12,901 nt of DNA from Blastocladiella britannica (GCA_025349905.2 MU625055.1:1-12901); one strand, 5' to 3'. Numbered from the stretch's first letter, positions 1 to 6,948 are shown. Program-made: numbers and translations. The notes: generated by a model from the sequence alone, not told the origin.

Positions 1-37
1 CATGCCACGCGATTTGACTTTAAAGGAATCACAATAG
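1..37 (+). other. 3' end of an intron of the histidine kinase gene
   Basis: The kinase frame is blocked at 35-37 by TAG. The bases before it end in CACAATAG, the same ending as the well-supported intron at 7990-8063 on the other strand (ACAATAG). A TTGACT at 14-19 could be the branch site. Reading resumes at 38 with a protein-like sequence that runs into the PAS-like segment. This is inferred, because the donor is outside the window. Confidence 0.55.
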
Positions 38-2343
38 ACGGAATCGCTTCTCGACCTGTGGCAATCGTACTCGCAGGCCATCTTGCTCGCCACGCCCAAC
101 CCAATGGTCCTGGTGAACGAGCTCGGCGTGGTGGAAGGCGTCAACTACCCGCTGATGCTGTTGACGGGCCACTCACCGTTGTCAATCACGCACGTCACCG
201 ACATCCAGCAGCTGTTTTCGATTGCGGCCGAGCCGGACGAGGCCGGTGGCATGGGCGACGCGACGACCGACCACGCATTCTCGGATGTAACGTCGTCGAT
301 ACGATCGCCTTCCTCATCATCCGCAACAGGATCAGCGACACCGACGATGACGCGGCGATCCACGGCGACTGCTGTTACATTGAGCCCACGACGCGTTATT
401 CTGCCCGACATGCCGCTCTCGCCGTCGGGGGTGCACTTTAGCGACATTACGACATGCGTGTCCGAGCGCGACGACGCTCATGATGATGACGCTCATGACG
501 ATGACGACCATTTTGTGTCTCCCAAGACACCCATCCATTCGAACAAGCCTCTCGTTGTTGATGCTCGGATCGGTATGCTCTCGCCTGGCGTCTCGTCGTT
601 GTTGCACCCGGGCCAGCACAAGGTGGTCATCCAATTCGCCCAGCCGCCTCCTTTGCAACCAGACTCGGAACTGTTCGATTCGAGCGAGCTGCTGCTGTCG
701 CAATCGGGGTGGGGCGACCAGACCTGGTCGGCGTTCACCAGCCTTCCGTCGGCATTGACCTACCAGCGAGCGGTCGACCACCAACAGGCAGCTCTCGCAA
801 CGTCACCGCATTTGCGTGAACAGTCGACATTGGCAGTCGCAACTCCCATCGTCGCTGTCGCTGGAGTCGCACCGGCACCCGGACATCCGACCGTGTCGAA
901 AGTGATTGTGCTCACGGACTTGTCTGAGCTGCACGCGCGCGATCGCCAGCTTCGTGCTCTGGTGCGCGAAACGGCGGCGCTGCAGCTCAAGCAGCGGCAA
1001 TTGCTGTTGTTTCTTGCTCACGAGCTCCGGAACCCGCTTTACGTTGTCCAGGGCAATACGGAGGCCGAAATTGACCCGGATGCCAAGGACGACCCGGTGA
1101 TGGAAGCCGTGGGCTTTTCGATTGCGATTCTGGATGGCCTTGTCGAGTACGCTTCTATTTATTATGGCATTTTGCTGCCTGTCGCTCACTGATTTTTTTT
1201 TCTTTGAAACTGTGCAGGTACATTGAAACCGGGCACGCGCTCTCTGATCTCCCCGCACATGAGATGGCAGACGAGGACGCGGTGCACGTCCATGTCCGCG
1301 ACTTCTTCTCTTACGGCCAGCCTCTTCCCGGCGCCGACGTATTGGCCACGCTCCCATCGTGCGTGCAATGCTCTGCTCCCGTCGCCAGTGTCCTGCGCAA
1401 ACTCGCCGCCTTCTGCCACGGCATGCCCCTCCCTGGCGGGTCCTCCTTGTTTGTATCACCAGTTCGACACGTCCAGGTGCACCAGTGGACATCTCCGGGC
1501 GACGACCGCGCTGCCATCCATTTGGCATTCGATCCTTCCGTCACCGACACTCAGGTGGCGATTCTGGGCCAGCCGCTGTCGTGGCTGAGTGGAAAGGTCC
1601 AGAACTCGGCCCTTCGGCTGCTCTCTCTGCAACTGGCGGTGCTGTCGCGCGCAATCATGCAGTCCGGTGGATCACTGCGCGTCGATCTGACGCGCCGGAT
1701 GGTGGAGATCGATTTGGCGACGTGTCGTGCTTGCCCTGACCTAGGGTGTCAGCTGCTCCCGTTGTCGCCATCGCCGTCGCCTGTGTGCGTGTCTCTCGCT
1801 GCTGCCGACGACTACGACGACGACTTTGCTTTGTCGCCACCACCCACCGCCGCCAGTCCGCAGCTGGAGCCAATACCACCTACTGCACCACCAGTGGTGC
1901 TCCCCGAAGAAGAGACAACAACAACAAGAACAACAACCGCAGCACCACTCGTGCTTCTGGTCGAAGACAACCGCATCGTCCAGAAAATGACGTCTCGGCT
2001 CCTGGAACGCGCCGGGCTAGCAGTACGTGTGGCCGAGAACGGACAACAGGCGCTCGACATGTTGCGCGACAACCCTGACCTGGCGGCCGCCGTGCGGGCG
2101 GTGCTGATGGACTTGCAGATGCCCGTGATGGGTGGCGTCGAGTGCACCGAGATCATCCGCCGCGAGGAGTCGGGGTGGCGTGGCGACCAGGCGAGACGAT
2201 TACCGATCGTGGCGCTCACGGCGAACGCCATGGCCGAGGAGCGCGACCGGTGCTTGGCCAGCGGGTTTGACGGGTTCCTGACAAAGCCGGTGAATCGCGA
2301 GACGTTGGTCGCGGAGCTGCACCAGCAGATTGGGGAGTGGTAA
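38..2343 (+). CDS. Hybrid histidine kinase with C-terminal receiver domain (5' partial; exons 38..1146 and 1218..2343)
   Basis: Two exons encode 744 residues, numbered from the codon at 38. The reading frame is closed by TAG at 35-37, which reads as an intron acceptor, so the true N-terminus lies left of the window. Residues about 12-55 (NPMVLVNELGVVEG) resemble the start of a PAS domain. Residues about 285-315 (VIVLTDLSELHARD) resemble its last strand and exit helix. Between them lies a long Ser/Thr- and Asp/His-rich insertion. The H-box is LAHELRNPL with phospho-acceptor His328. The ATPase region (about 400-540) is degenerate: the N-box position reads RKLAAF without Asn, and no DxGxG or GxG box is visible. 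A Pro/Thr-rich linker leads to an intact receiver with Glu619/Asp620, phospho-acceptor Asp668, Thr704 and Lys726. Known role of the family: phosphorelay to a histidine phosphotransfer protein. Whether this one still autophosphorylates is doubtful. Confidence 0.85.
1147..1217 (+). other. Intron in histidine kinase gene (71 nt)
   Basis: The donor is GTACGC at 1147 and the acceptor is TGTGCAG ending at 1217. A CTGAT at 1190-1194 may be the branch site. The exon 1 frame runs into a stop at 1190-1192. Splicing joins GA|G TAC (phase 2) and carries the helical HisKA segment smoothly from LDGLVE into YIETGHAL. Confidence 0.85.
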
Positions 2344-2358
2344 TGTAAAAATATAATT

Positions 2359-2874
2359 TCATTGGCCGGTACTTGTACCCACCGGCGTGGCCGACTTAAG
2401 TTGCTGCTCGTACCAATAGCTGCAGTGGTGGACTGCCACCTCCACCAGGTGATGGGGCGAGCTCTTATTCTCACGCTCGAGTAGGCTGAGCAGCTGGCGG
2501 TGCGTGTACCAGGAGCCACTGGTCTCGAAGCCATGCGTATCAGTGCACTTGGCCACATTGTCCAGATCATTGTTGAACATATTGAGCTTGCCATTGCTGG
2601 TTTGGCTGCTGTTGTAGGCGCTGTAAGGCGCCTTGTGCTGATAAACCAGCGCGTGAGGTGGCAAATATATACTTGTGCTCAACCTAGCGTTTTTTTTTGC
2701 TTTTATTGTTGAGAGGGATCTCATTCAACTGTCAGAGCAGATCCACTATCTATCTGACAATGTGGTCACTTTCTCTGGCCCAATACAACTTGTATTCTTA
2801 GTCAATATAAATGACTCGCGACAAAGAGCCCAGGACGCGGCACTGGTCGCGAGTGTCCCTTTTATACCCGCCAT
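2359..2874 (-). CDS. Small unrecognised protein, tail-to-tail with the kinase; start and intron uncertain
   Basis: I do not recognise the family. The stretch 2359-2683 (minus) is convincingly coding. Its codons end mostly in C or G, as in the neighbouring genes, and it reads as a polar protein with aromatic clusters (SGSWYTHRQLL, HHCSYWYEQQL). Two models fit. (a) A single exon of 121 residues starts at ATG 2724. (b) Two exons, 2759..2874 and 2359..2683, encode 146 residues with a 75-nt intron (donor GTCAGA, CTCTGAC branch-like site, A-run before TAG). I lean to (b). Its ATG has a good ACCATGG context, its frame is continuous, and its intron end resembles those of the ABC transporter gene. Model (a) instead uses a TATA-like site at 2859-2866. 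No signal peptide or membrane segment is visible. Only 15 bp separate its stop from the kinase stop. Confidence 0.45.
2814..2854. repeat. Inverted repeat, 9-bp perfect arms
   Basis: ACTCGCGAC at 2814-2822 and GTCGCGAGT at 2846-2854 are exact reverse complements with 23 bases between them. On the minus strand the repeat lies just downstream of the TATA-like site, where an operator-type site or a leader hairpin would sit. Function is unknown. Confidence 0.5.
2859..2866 (-). promoter_or_regulatory. Candidate TATA box (TATAAAAG) for the small minus-strand gene
   Basis: TATAAAAG reads on the minus strand 135 bases before the ATG at 2724. That spacing would suit a start site near 2830 and a 5' leader of about 100 nt. 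It conflicts with the two-exon model of the same gene, in which this site is coding. A match to eight bases alone is weak. Confidence 0.3.
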
Positions 2875-2920
2875 GGTCCCCCTCTTCCATCGCCTTCGAT
2901 GGTCAGGTGACCATGGCCAG

Positions 2921-2940
2921 CGTTCCACCACGTTCCACCA
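2921..2940. repeat. Tandem 10-bp repeat, two copies
   Basis: CGTTCCACCA occurs twice head to tail with no mismatch. It lies 55-80 bp upstream of the minus-strand TATA-like site, so it could be a paired factor-binding site. It could also be a chance microduplication. Confidence 0.45.
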
Positions 2941-3310
2941 CATGTGACGCCATGATCGTCACAGAACTGCCTGAAAAACAACCAGGCGTCACGCCAAACA
3001 GTTTGAGGACTGCCAGCATGTGGCCATTGTAGAATTTATGAAGAAGCTGGAGGTAGCGGGAATAAGCTTGGCCAGTGGTTATATTCAAAGAACTCAAACC
3101 TCTTGCTTGGAGGAAAGAGAGGTGATGTGTTGGAGATCTCCATCCAAAACATCCCCACCTTGATCCTCCCCATCCCATAACACTAAGATATTTGAGCACC
3201 ACCGCAACAATGTGTTTGAGTGCAACTGTAGCGACAGCAGGAAGGAGGCTCTGCAGACGGCAGACAAGATGGAGGGGAGTGGTGGGACTGATTGGTTAAC
3301 AACAGGAATG

Positions 3311-3349
3311 ACACGCAACACTGATCCAAAGACTGATCAGTGTGCGTGT
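3311..3349. repeat. Long near-perfect hairpin beside a duplication boundary
   Basis: ACACGCAACACTGATC at 3311-3326 pairs with GATCAGTGTGCGTGT at 3335-3349. That gives 15 base pairs with one bulged A and an 8-base loop. Recognisable similarity of the following gene copy to its full-length neighbour begins at about 3340-3375, so the hairpin sits at or next to the point where the duplicated block starts. Confidence 0.6.
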
Positions 3350-3388
3350 GTAATATATTCTTATTTCCAAACGCTGCACTTGCACTCA

Positions 3389-4140
3389 ATGGATATGCTG
3401 GACGTAGAATGGCCGCAAACAATCGTATGTGGTGCAATCAGGCATGGACAACCCGCTTTGCTTGAGTGGTGGGAACGCAACCAAGACCAATTGCCATCCC
3501 AGAACCTTTGTAGCGCTGAGGATCTTGGACATGCGGCCCGCATTGATGCTTCGGACGTGCTGGAGTGGTACCATGCTCGCTTCCCAGTTTCCATGGATGC
3601 CTTTCAAAAAGTGTGCGTCGACACCATTGCTCGTGATGCTCTCAGTGTCCAGCTGTGGCTTCGTGACCATCTCGACGTGTTTGCGCCCAAGTCGGACCAG
3701 GACTGCCAGCAATTCCGCGACAGGTGCATTGGTGCATTACGCCATCCCAAAGCGTACACACTCGATTTTATAGCCGCCATCTTCCCCGATCTTGATTTGG
3801 GCATGCCACTTCCACCACACGCGTACTCTTCCCTGACTAAGTTTTCTGGTTCTGTTTTCGTGCAAATATCACTGTCACCTCCCTCTTGCCACTGACACCA
3901 AGCACTTTTCGCTTGCTGCTCCGAAATGGCGACTCGACCATGCTGGAGTGGTGGCTGCAGGCGCACCTCACCACTGGTCATTGTGTCATTCTCCCAGCTG
4001 CAGATGAGCTGGCCAATTTGTACGAGCGCAATGCCATTGTGCGCCGCTGGATGTACGATGTGACGGTCACGCGCAAGCTCCCGTTGTACGCGGAATCAGA
4101 GTCGGGGATTGCGCTGTACACATCACCTTTGTTGCCATGA
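3389..4140 (+). CDS. 5'-truncated LEWW-repeat protein copy; spliced model 3389..3822 + 3903..4140, possible pseudogene
   Basis: The protein matches about the last 230 residues of the 614-residue neighbour. Shared landmarks are LLEWWxxxxDxLP, AARxDAxDVLEW, the DxxALFAP-like DHLDVFAP, AxTLDF, MLEWWxQAxL and the C-terminal RRWMYDxTVTRK. About 370 N-terminal residues are missing. The first in-frame ATG is at 3389. Aligned to the neighbour's DNA, the copy lacks one base between about 3835 and 3845, so the frame breaks and runs to a stop at 3893-3895. An 80-nt GTACTC...ACCAAG segment (3823-3902) would restore the frame if spliced, giving 223 residues and skipping the damaged part. No other stop interrupts the match. 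The copy is therefore either a recent pseudogene or a gene rescued by a new intron. Molecular function is unknown; such repeats usually bind proteins. Confidence 0.55.
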
Positions 4141-4311
4141 CCCAGTTGGAGTATTCTTTTTTTTTTGGTCATGAACCTGTGCTATTCTTTGTTTACCAAC
4201 GGCGACCCTGAAATCATTGCTGAGTAGGGGCCGGGTCACTTTGCCATGTGGGAGGTGCAGGTTGCTCGAGCACAGCAAATTAGAAGGCTCCTTGAAAAAA
4301 AATCATAATCA
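4141..4311 (+). other. Intergenic spacer between the two repeat-protein copies
   Basis: No gene is seen. A run of ten T at 4157-4166 follows the stop of the truncated copy. The full-length copy has a similar but longer T-run after its stop at 6156, and the bases after each run are loosely alike (both reach ATTCTTT within about 30 bases). The duplication may therefore include the 3' flank. The last 25 bases carry an A-run element before the next ATG. Confidence 0.4.
4287..4311 (+). promoter_or_regulatory. A-rich element directly before the ATG of the 614-residue repeat protein
   Basis: The element starts GCTCCTTG, then has eight A and ends AATCA immediately before ATG. A similar order (GCTCTCTTT, A-runs, AATCA) lies just upstream of the F-box ATG at 6474. 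It may be a shared core promoter or leader element. This is inferred from two examples only. Confidence 0.3.
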
Positions 4312-6156
4312 ATGATCGACGACGTAATTAATATAATTCTTGACTACGCCGCCGGCGCGACGGTCACTCCGGACCAAGCGACGACCGTCTTGAATGTACT
4401 CTCCGCGACCCGAGCCCCGTCTGTCCTTGCTGCAGTCCTCGACCGCGGGTTTCGCGAATACAACCCTTCGCGAGCTATCAAGCATGGCCTCGGACCCACG
4501 CTGCTGCCACAGTACCCTCCCCACATTCTATTTGGCGACATCTACCGCGCCCTGGGAGCCGCCGCCGTCTGCGGCGATATGCCCACGATCAAACTGCTTT
4601 GGCGTCTGGCAGGTCCTGCGACGGCCGCGCGACTGGCGTGGGTCGAGGAATTTGATAGTTGCTTTATCGACAAGATAATCAAGAGCGGGCATTCACTGGT
4701 ATTGGAGTGGTTTGAGCAAGCTGTTGGCTCTGTCGGCATCCCAGTCAATTGGTCAGCACAAGCGTGGGTCGACGCGACTGAGGTGGGGCATACCAAGGTG
4801 GTCAGCTGGGCGATCGCGCATGGACACCTCAATACCCTCGATTGCGCGACTGCACTGCTCTCGACGCGTCACAATGATATGTCCATGATCGAGTGGTGGA
4901 TTGCGGCCCAGTCCAGCAACGAAATGGTTCTACAGGCACTCAACGATGTGGATGTTCTCATCAAAGTATCAAACGCCGGCGCAACCGTCTCGCTTGACTG
5001 GTGGTGGGCGTATACTGGCTCGAAACTGCCCGAACCTGAGGCGTTTGCCAAAATCGTCAATGCTGCACTGGCTAGCCGCTCAATGGCAACGGTCCAGTGG
5101 TGGTGGTCGCGCTTTCTGGAACACCGCATGCCCGAGCACGCATTCGAGGGGTCGGTTGAGATTGGGCAGTTCAATTGCGTAGAGGATCTCGAGTGGTACT
5201 TGAATCATTGCAATACTGAAAAAGGTTTGATTTTTTCAATTCAATCGCACACGACCTTGGCCATCTTGGAGTGGGCGGTGGAGAAATGTGCAGAGCTGGA
5301 TGGCCAGAAGCTGACCTTGACGACCGAATTTTTCGACTGGTGTGCAAATAATGGCCGCACTGATCTGCTCGCCCTCGCCTTACGCTCAAGGGACATGCTG
5401 GTCACTGATTGGTCACCCGAACTAGTGTACAATGCAGCTCGGTCTGGCCAATCCAAAGTCCTCAAATGGTGGGATCTCCATCGTGACGAGTTGCCAGCAC
5501 AGGATTTGGACCCCTCTGTGTCCCTATTCTATGCCGCCCGCATGGACGCCATCGACGTGCTGGAGTGGTGGCTCACGCGGCTCCCAGCGTCCAAGGCCGA
5601 CTGGTACAGCGTGGTGGGCGAGGCCGTTTCCTCGAATGCGTGCCACACACAGGAGTGGTTGACTGACCATGCTGCCTTATTTGCCCCCGCGTCGGCAGAG
5701 GAACGCCGCAGGCTTCTTTTCGTGTGCGAATCTGGGCTGCACTTTGCCAAAGCGTTTACACTCGATTTTTTGCGGTCCCATGTCCCCGAGTTTGTCCCAA
5801 CCACACCGTCGTCTCCTCCAGAGCAGGTGTACCGCGGGTTGTCGTTCTTGTACTGGTGGTGTAGTCGCGCTAACGTCTCCCTTGCCTCCCTCTTGCCGCT
5901 GCATCCGCCTGTTGTTGATATGCTGCTCGAGCGCCGCGATATCACCCTGTTGGAGTGGTGGATGCAGGCGCAGCTCGACTCTGGTCACCCTGTTATCTGG
6001 ACGACTGCGGTTGATTTCGACGAGATGTTTGGGTACGACCCCTGCATGCACCGCTGGATGTACGATCTGACGGTCACGCGCAAGGTCTCGGTCTTTATCG
6101 AGCTCAAGGGTGGGATTGTGCCGTACATGGCGCCACCACTTCCATTCTCTGATTGA
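4312..6156 (+). CDS. Intact 614-residue LEWW-repeat (degenerate ankyrin-like) protein
   Basis: Single exon starting at ATG 4312 and ending in TGA. After an N-terminal segment (MIDDVINIILDYA, about 1-100) the protein is built of roughly 14 units of 30-45 residues. Each has a helix ending in a signature such as VLEWF (130-134), MIEWW, LDWWW, VQWWW, LEWY, ILEWA, LKWW, LEWW or LLEWW, usually followed by a loop with Pro and an A-A-R/S-G-type turn. The spacing and the Gly/His turns (VGHTKVVSW, SGQSKVLKW) resemble very divergent ankyrin repeats, with Trp-Trp where ankyrins carry a short hydrophobic pair. The C-terminus has RWMYDLTVTRK (about residues 580-590). No signal peptide or membrane span is seen, so it is probably intracellular. 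Ankyrin-type stacks bind proteins; the partner is unknown. A truncated copy lies just upstream. Confidence 0.85.
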   Translation: MIDDVINIILDYAAGATVTPDQATTVLNVLSATRAPSVLAAVLDRGFREYNPSRAIKHGLGPTLLPQYPPHILFGDIYRALGAAAVCGDMPTIKLLWRLAGPATAARLAWVEEFDSCFIDKIIKSGHSLVLEWFEQAVGSVGIPVNWSAQAWVDATEVGHTKVVSWAIAHGHLNTLDCATALLSTRHNDMSMIEWWIAAQSSNEMVLQALNDVDVLIKVSNAGATVSLDWWWAYTGSKLPEPEAFAKIVNAALASRSMATVQWWWSRFLEHRMPEHAFEGSVEIGQFNCVEDLEWYLNHCNTEKGLIFSIQSHTTLAILEWAVEKCAELDGQKLTLTTEFFDWCANNGRTDLLALALRSRDMLVTDWSPELVYNAARSGQSKVLKWWDLHRDELPAQDLDPSVSLFYAARMDAIDVLEWWLTRLPASKADWYSVVGEAVSSNACHTQEWLTDHAALFAPASAEERRRLLFVCESGLHFAKAFTLDFLRSHVPEFVPTTPSSPPEQVYRGLSFLYWWCSRANVSLASLLPLHPPVVDMLLERRDITLLEWWMQAQLDSGHPVIWTTAVDFDEMFGYDPCMHRWMYDLTVTRKVSVFIELKGGIVPYMAPPLPFSD

Positions 6157-6269
6157 TGTGAAATTTTTTTTTTTTTTTTTTTGAGCCAATACATTCTTTT
6201 GCGGTTTTTCGTTAATGCGAGGGTGCTGTGTGGTTGCTGTCCAGGGGAATGAAGCCGACATACTGGCGG

Positions 6270-6285
6270 TGGCCAGATCTGGCCA
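6270..6285. repeat. 16-bp perfect palindrome TGGCCAGATCTGGCCA
   Basis: The sequence equals its own reverse complement over 16 bases. About 0.2 such sites are expected by chance in a window this long, and there are two. It lies about 190 bp upstream of the F-box ATG and could be a dimeric factor site. Confidence 0.5.
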
Positions 6286-6314
6286 TGAGAAAATGTATTA
6301 CGGTTTTCAACAAA

Positions 6315-6328
6315 CCAGCTGCAGCTGG
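6315..6328. repeat. 14-bp perfect palindrome CCAGCTGCAGCTGG
   Basis: Perfect over 14 bases, 29 bp after the preceding 16-bp palindrome in the same upstream region. It contains overlapping CAGCTG E-box cores, the kind of site bound by basic helix-loop-helix proteins. Function is not shown. Confidence 0.4.
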
Positions 6329-6473
6329 AGGAGCCAGCATTTACTCGCCTATGGCTTTGGGCGTGCGGGAATAATACGTTATGCTTTCTTTCTTTGCGAG
6401 AATGTTGGATCAGATCATTCCCAGTGCTGCAGTGAGTGCTCTCTTTAAAAAAAGTAAAAAATCAACGATCGCC

Positions 6474-6728
6474 ATGGACTTGTTACTGCCCGACGAGTTT
6501 CTCGTCCGCGTCTCGACGTATCTGGACCTCCCTGCCATCCTGGCCTATCGCGCAACATCGCAGTGCCTGGTCAACCTGACCCCATTTATGCTTGAGCATG
6601 CCCAGAGCACACGCGCCCTCATGGCTGTGGTCAGCGGAAGCAAGACGCTTGCCGATACCATTTTCCGCGCCCCCAAGGATCCGGGTGGCGCTCCCCTCCA
6701 CTCTGGTTCCCTGCGCCTCGACGTGTAG
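6474..6728 (+). CDS. F-box domain protein, apparently truncated or frame-broken
   Basis: ATG at 6474 (GCCATGG context) opens an 84-residue frame. Residues 3-45 form an F-box: LLPDEFLVRVSTYLDLPAIL, then RATSQCLVNLTP. Known role of the domain: binding SKP1 in SCF ubiquitin ligases, with the C-terminal part choosing the substrate. An upstream in-frame ATG at 6381 would add 31 residues of AT-rich-coded sequence and is less likely. The frame stops at 6726-6728, but coding-like codon use continues in another frame from 6728 to about 6772 (ALEDDDQYEATLRS) and in the third frame from about 6788 or 6820 to a stop at 6946-6948 (ECLDVSVPAAIVFPHHHH). The gene therefore either carries introns I cannot place with confidence or is a frameshifted remnant. 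It converges on the ABC transporter gene and could overlap its last 13 bases. Confidence 0.55.
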   Translation: MDLLLPDEFLVRVSTYLDLPAILAYRATSQCLVNLTPFMLEHAQSTRALMAVVSGSKTLADTIFRAPKDPGGAPLHSGSLRLDV

Positions 6729-6948
6729 CGCTGGAGGACGACGACCAATACGAGGCCACGCTCAGGAGCACGGTATGCATGCATACCATGGGTCGTTTTC
6801 TGGCCGCATCTGCCTGCAGCCGCCCCAGACGCCTCAAGAGTGCCTGGACGTCAGCGTGCCTGCTGCCATCGTCTTCCCCCACCACCACCACTGCTATTTG
6901 CAACGAGTGCATGTCCATGCATCCATGATTTTTTATTATGACTGGTAG
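6729..6948 (+). pseudogene. Probable continuation of the F-box gene in shifted frames
   Basis: Third-position C/G bias marks frame 6728-6772 and then frame 6820-6948 as coding-like. A segment 6773-6819 (GTATGC...CTGCAG, 47 nt) would join the last two in phase if it is an intron, though it is shorter than the others here. No in-phase intron was found to bridge the stop at 6726-6728, so at least one frameshift is likely. No domain is recognised in this tail. Confidence 0.35.
6772..6787. repeat. 16-bp perfect palindrome GGTATGCATGCATACC
   Basis: Self-complementary over 16 bases. It lies exactly where the coding frame of the F-box gene tail changes, and its GTATGC also matches the donor used by the ABC transporter intron at 11995. 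Confidence 0.5.

Larger units (their letters stand above)
2875..3388. other. About 510 bp without a convincing gene
   Basis: Several frames are open on both strands around 2810-3200, but none shows the C/G-ending codon bias of the neighbouring genes, a recognisable domain or a clear start. The stretch holds the tandem decamer at 2921-2940, a 7-bp-arm inverted repeat at 2943-2963 (TGTGACG/CGTCACA) and the hairpin at 3311-3349. It may contain the promoter of the minus-strand gene and the 5' flank of the truncated repeat-protein copy. Confidence 0.4.
6157..6473 (+). other. Spacer between repeat protein and F-box gene, with T-run and palindromes
   Basis: No convincing gene is seen. A 19-T run spans 6164-6182, just past the repeat-protein stop. 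Two perfect palindromes lie at 6270-6285 and 6315-6328. The last 36 bases (6438-6473) resemble the A-rich element before the ATG at 4312. Confidence 0.4.

Noticed and set aside
474..510. GATGATGAC/GCTCAT repeats as a CRISPR-like or satellite array
   Set aside because: It is in frame inside the kinase exon and simply encodes an Asp/His/Ala low-complexity stretch.
803..1528. 241-residue open frame antisense to the kinase
   Set aside because: Arg-rich shadow frame. It spans the well-supported kinase intron and has no recognisable motif.
1812..2594. 260-residue open frame antisense to the kinase receiver
   Set aside because: It is a shadow of the GC-biased sense codons. It is Ser/Arg-rich without a domain and crosses the kinase stop and the opposing gene.
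2811..3032. 73-residue plus-strand open frame (MTRDKEPRTRHW...)
   Set aside because: No domain and no third-position bias. It overlaps the better-supported minus-strand start region, and other frames are equally open here.
2903..3202. 99-residue minus-strand open frame that looks protein-like in its second half
   Set aside because: Two other frames in the same stretch look just as protein-like, it starts at GTG, and no splice links it in phase to the downstream gene. Left as unproven.
6164..6182. T19 run read as a bacterial-style terminator
   Set aside because: No GC-rich stem precedes it, and the locus is eukaryotic with spliceosomal introns. It is more likely a slippage-prone flank.
6215..6448. 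77-residue plus-strand open frame
   Set aside because: Cys- and Ser-rich with no bias or domain. It contains the palindromes and A-rich leader, and looks like spacer.
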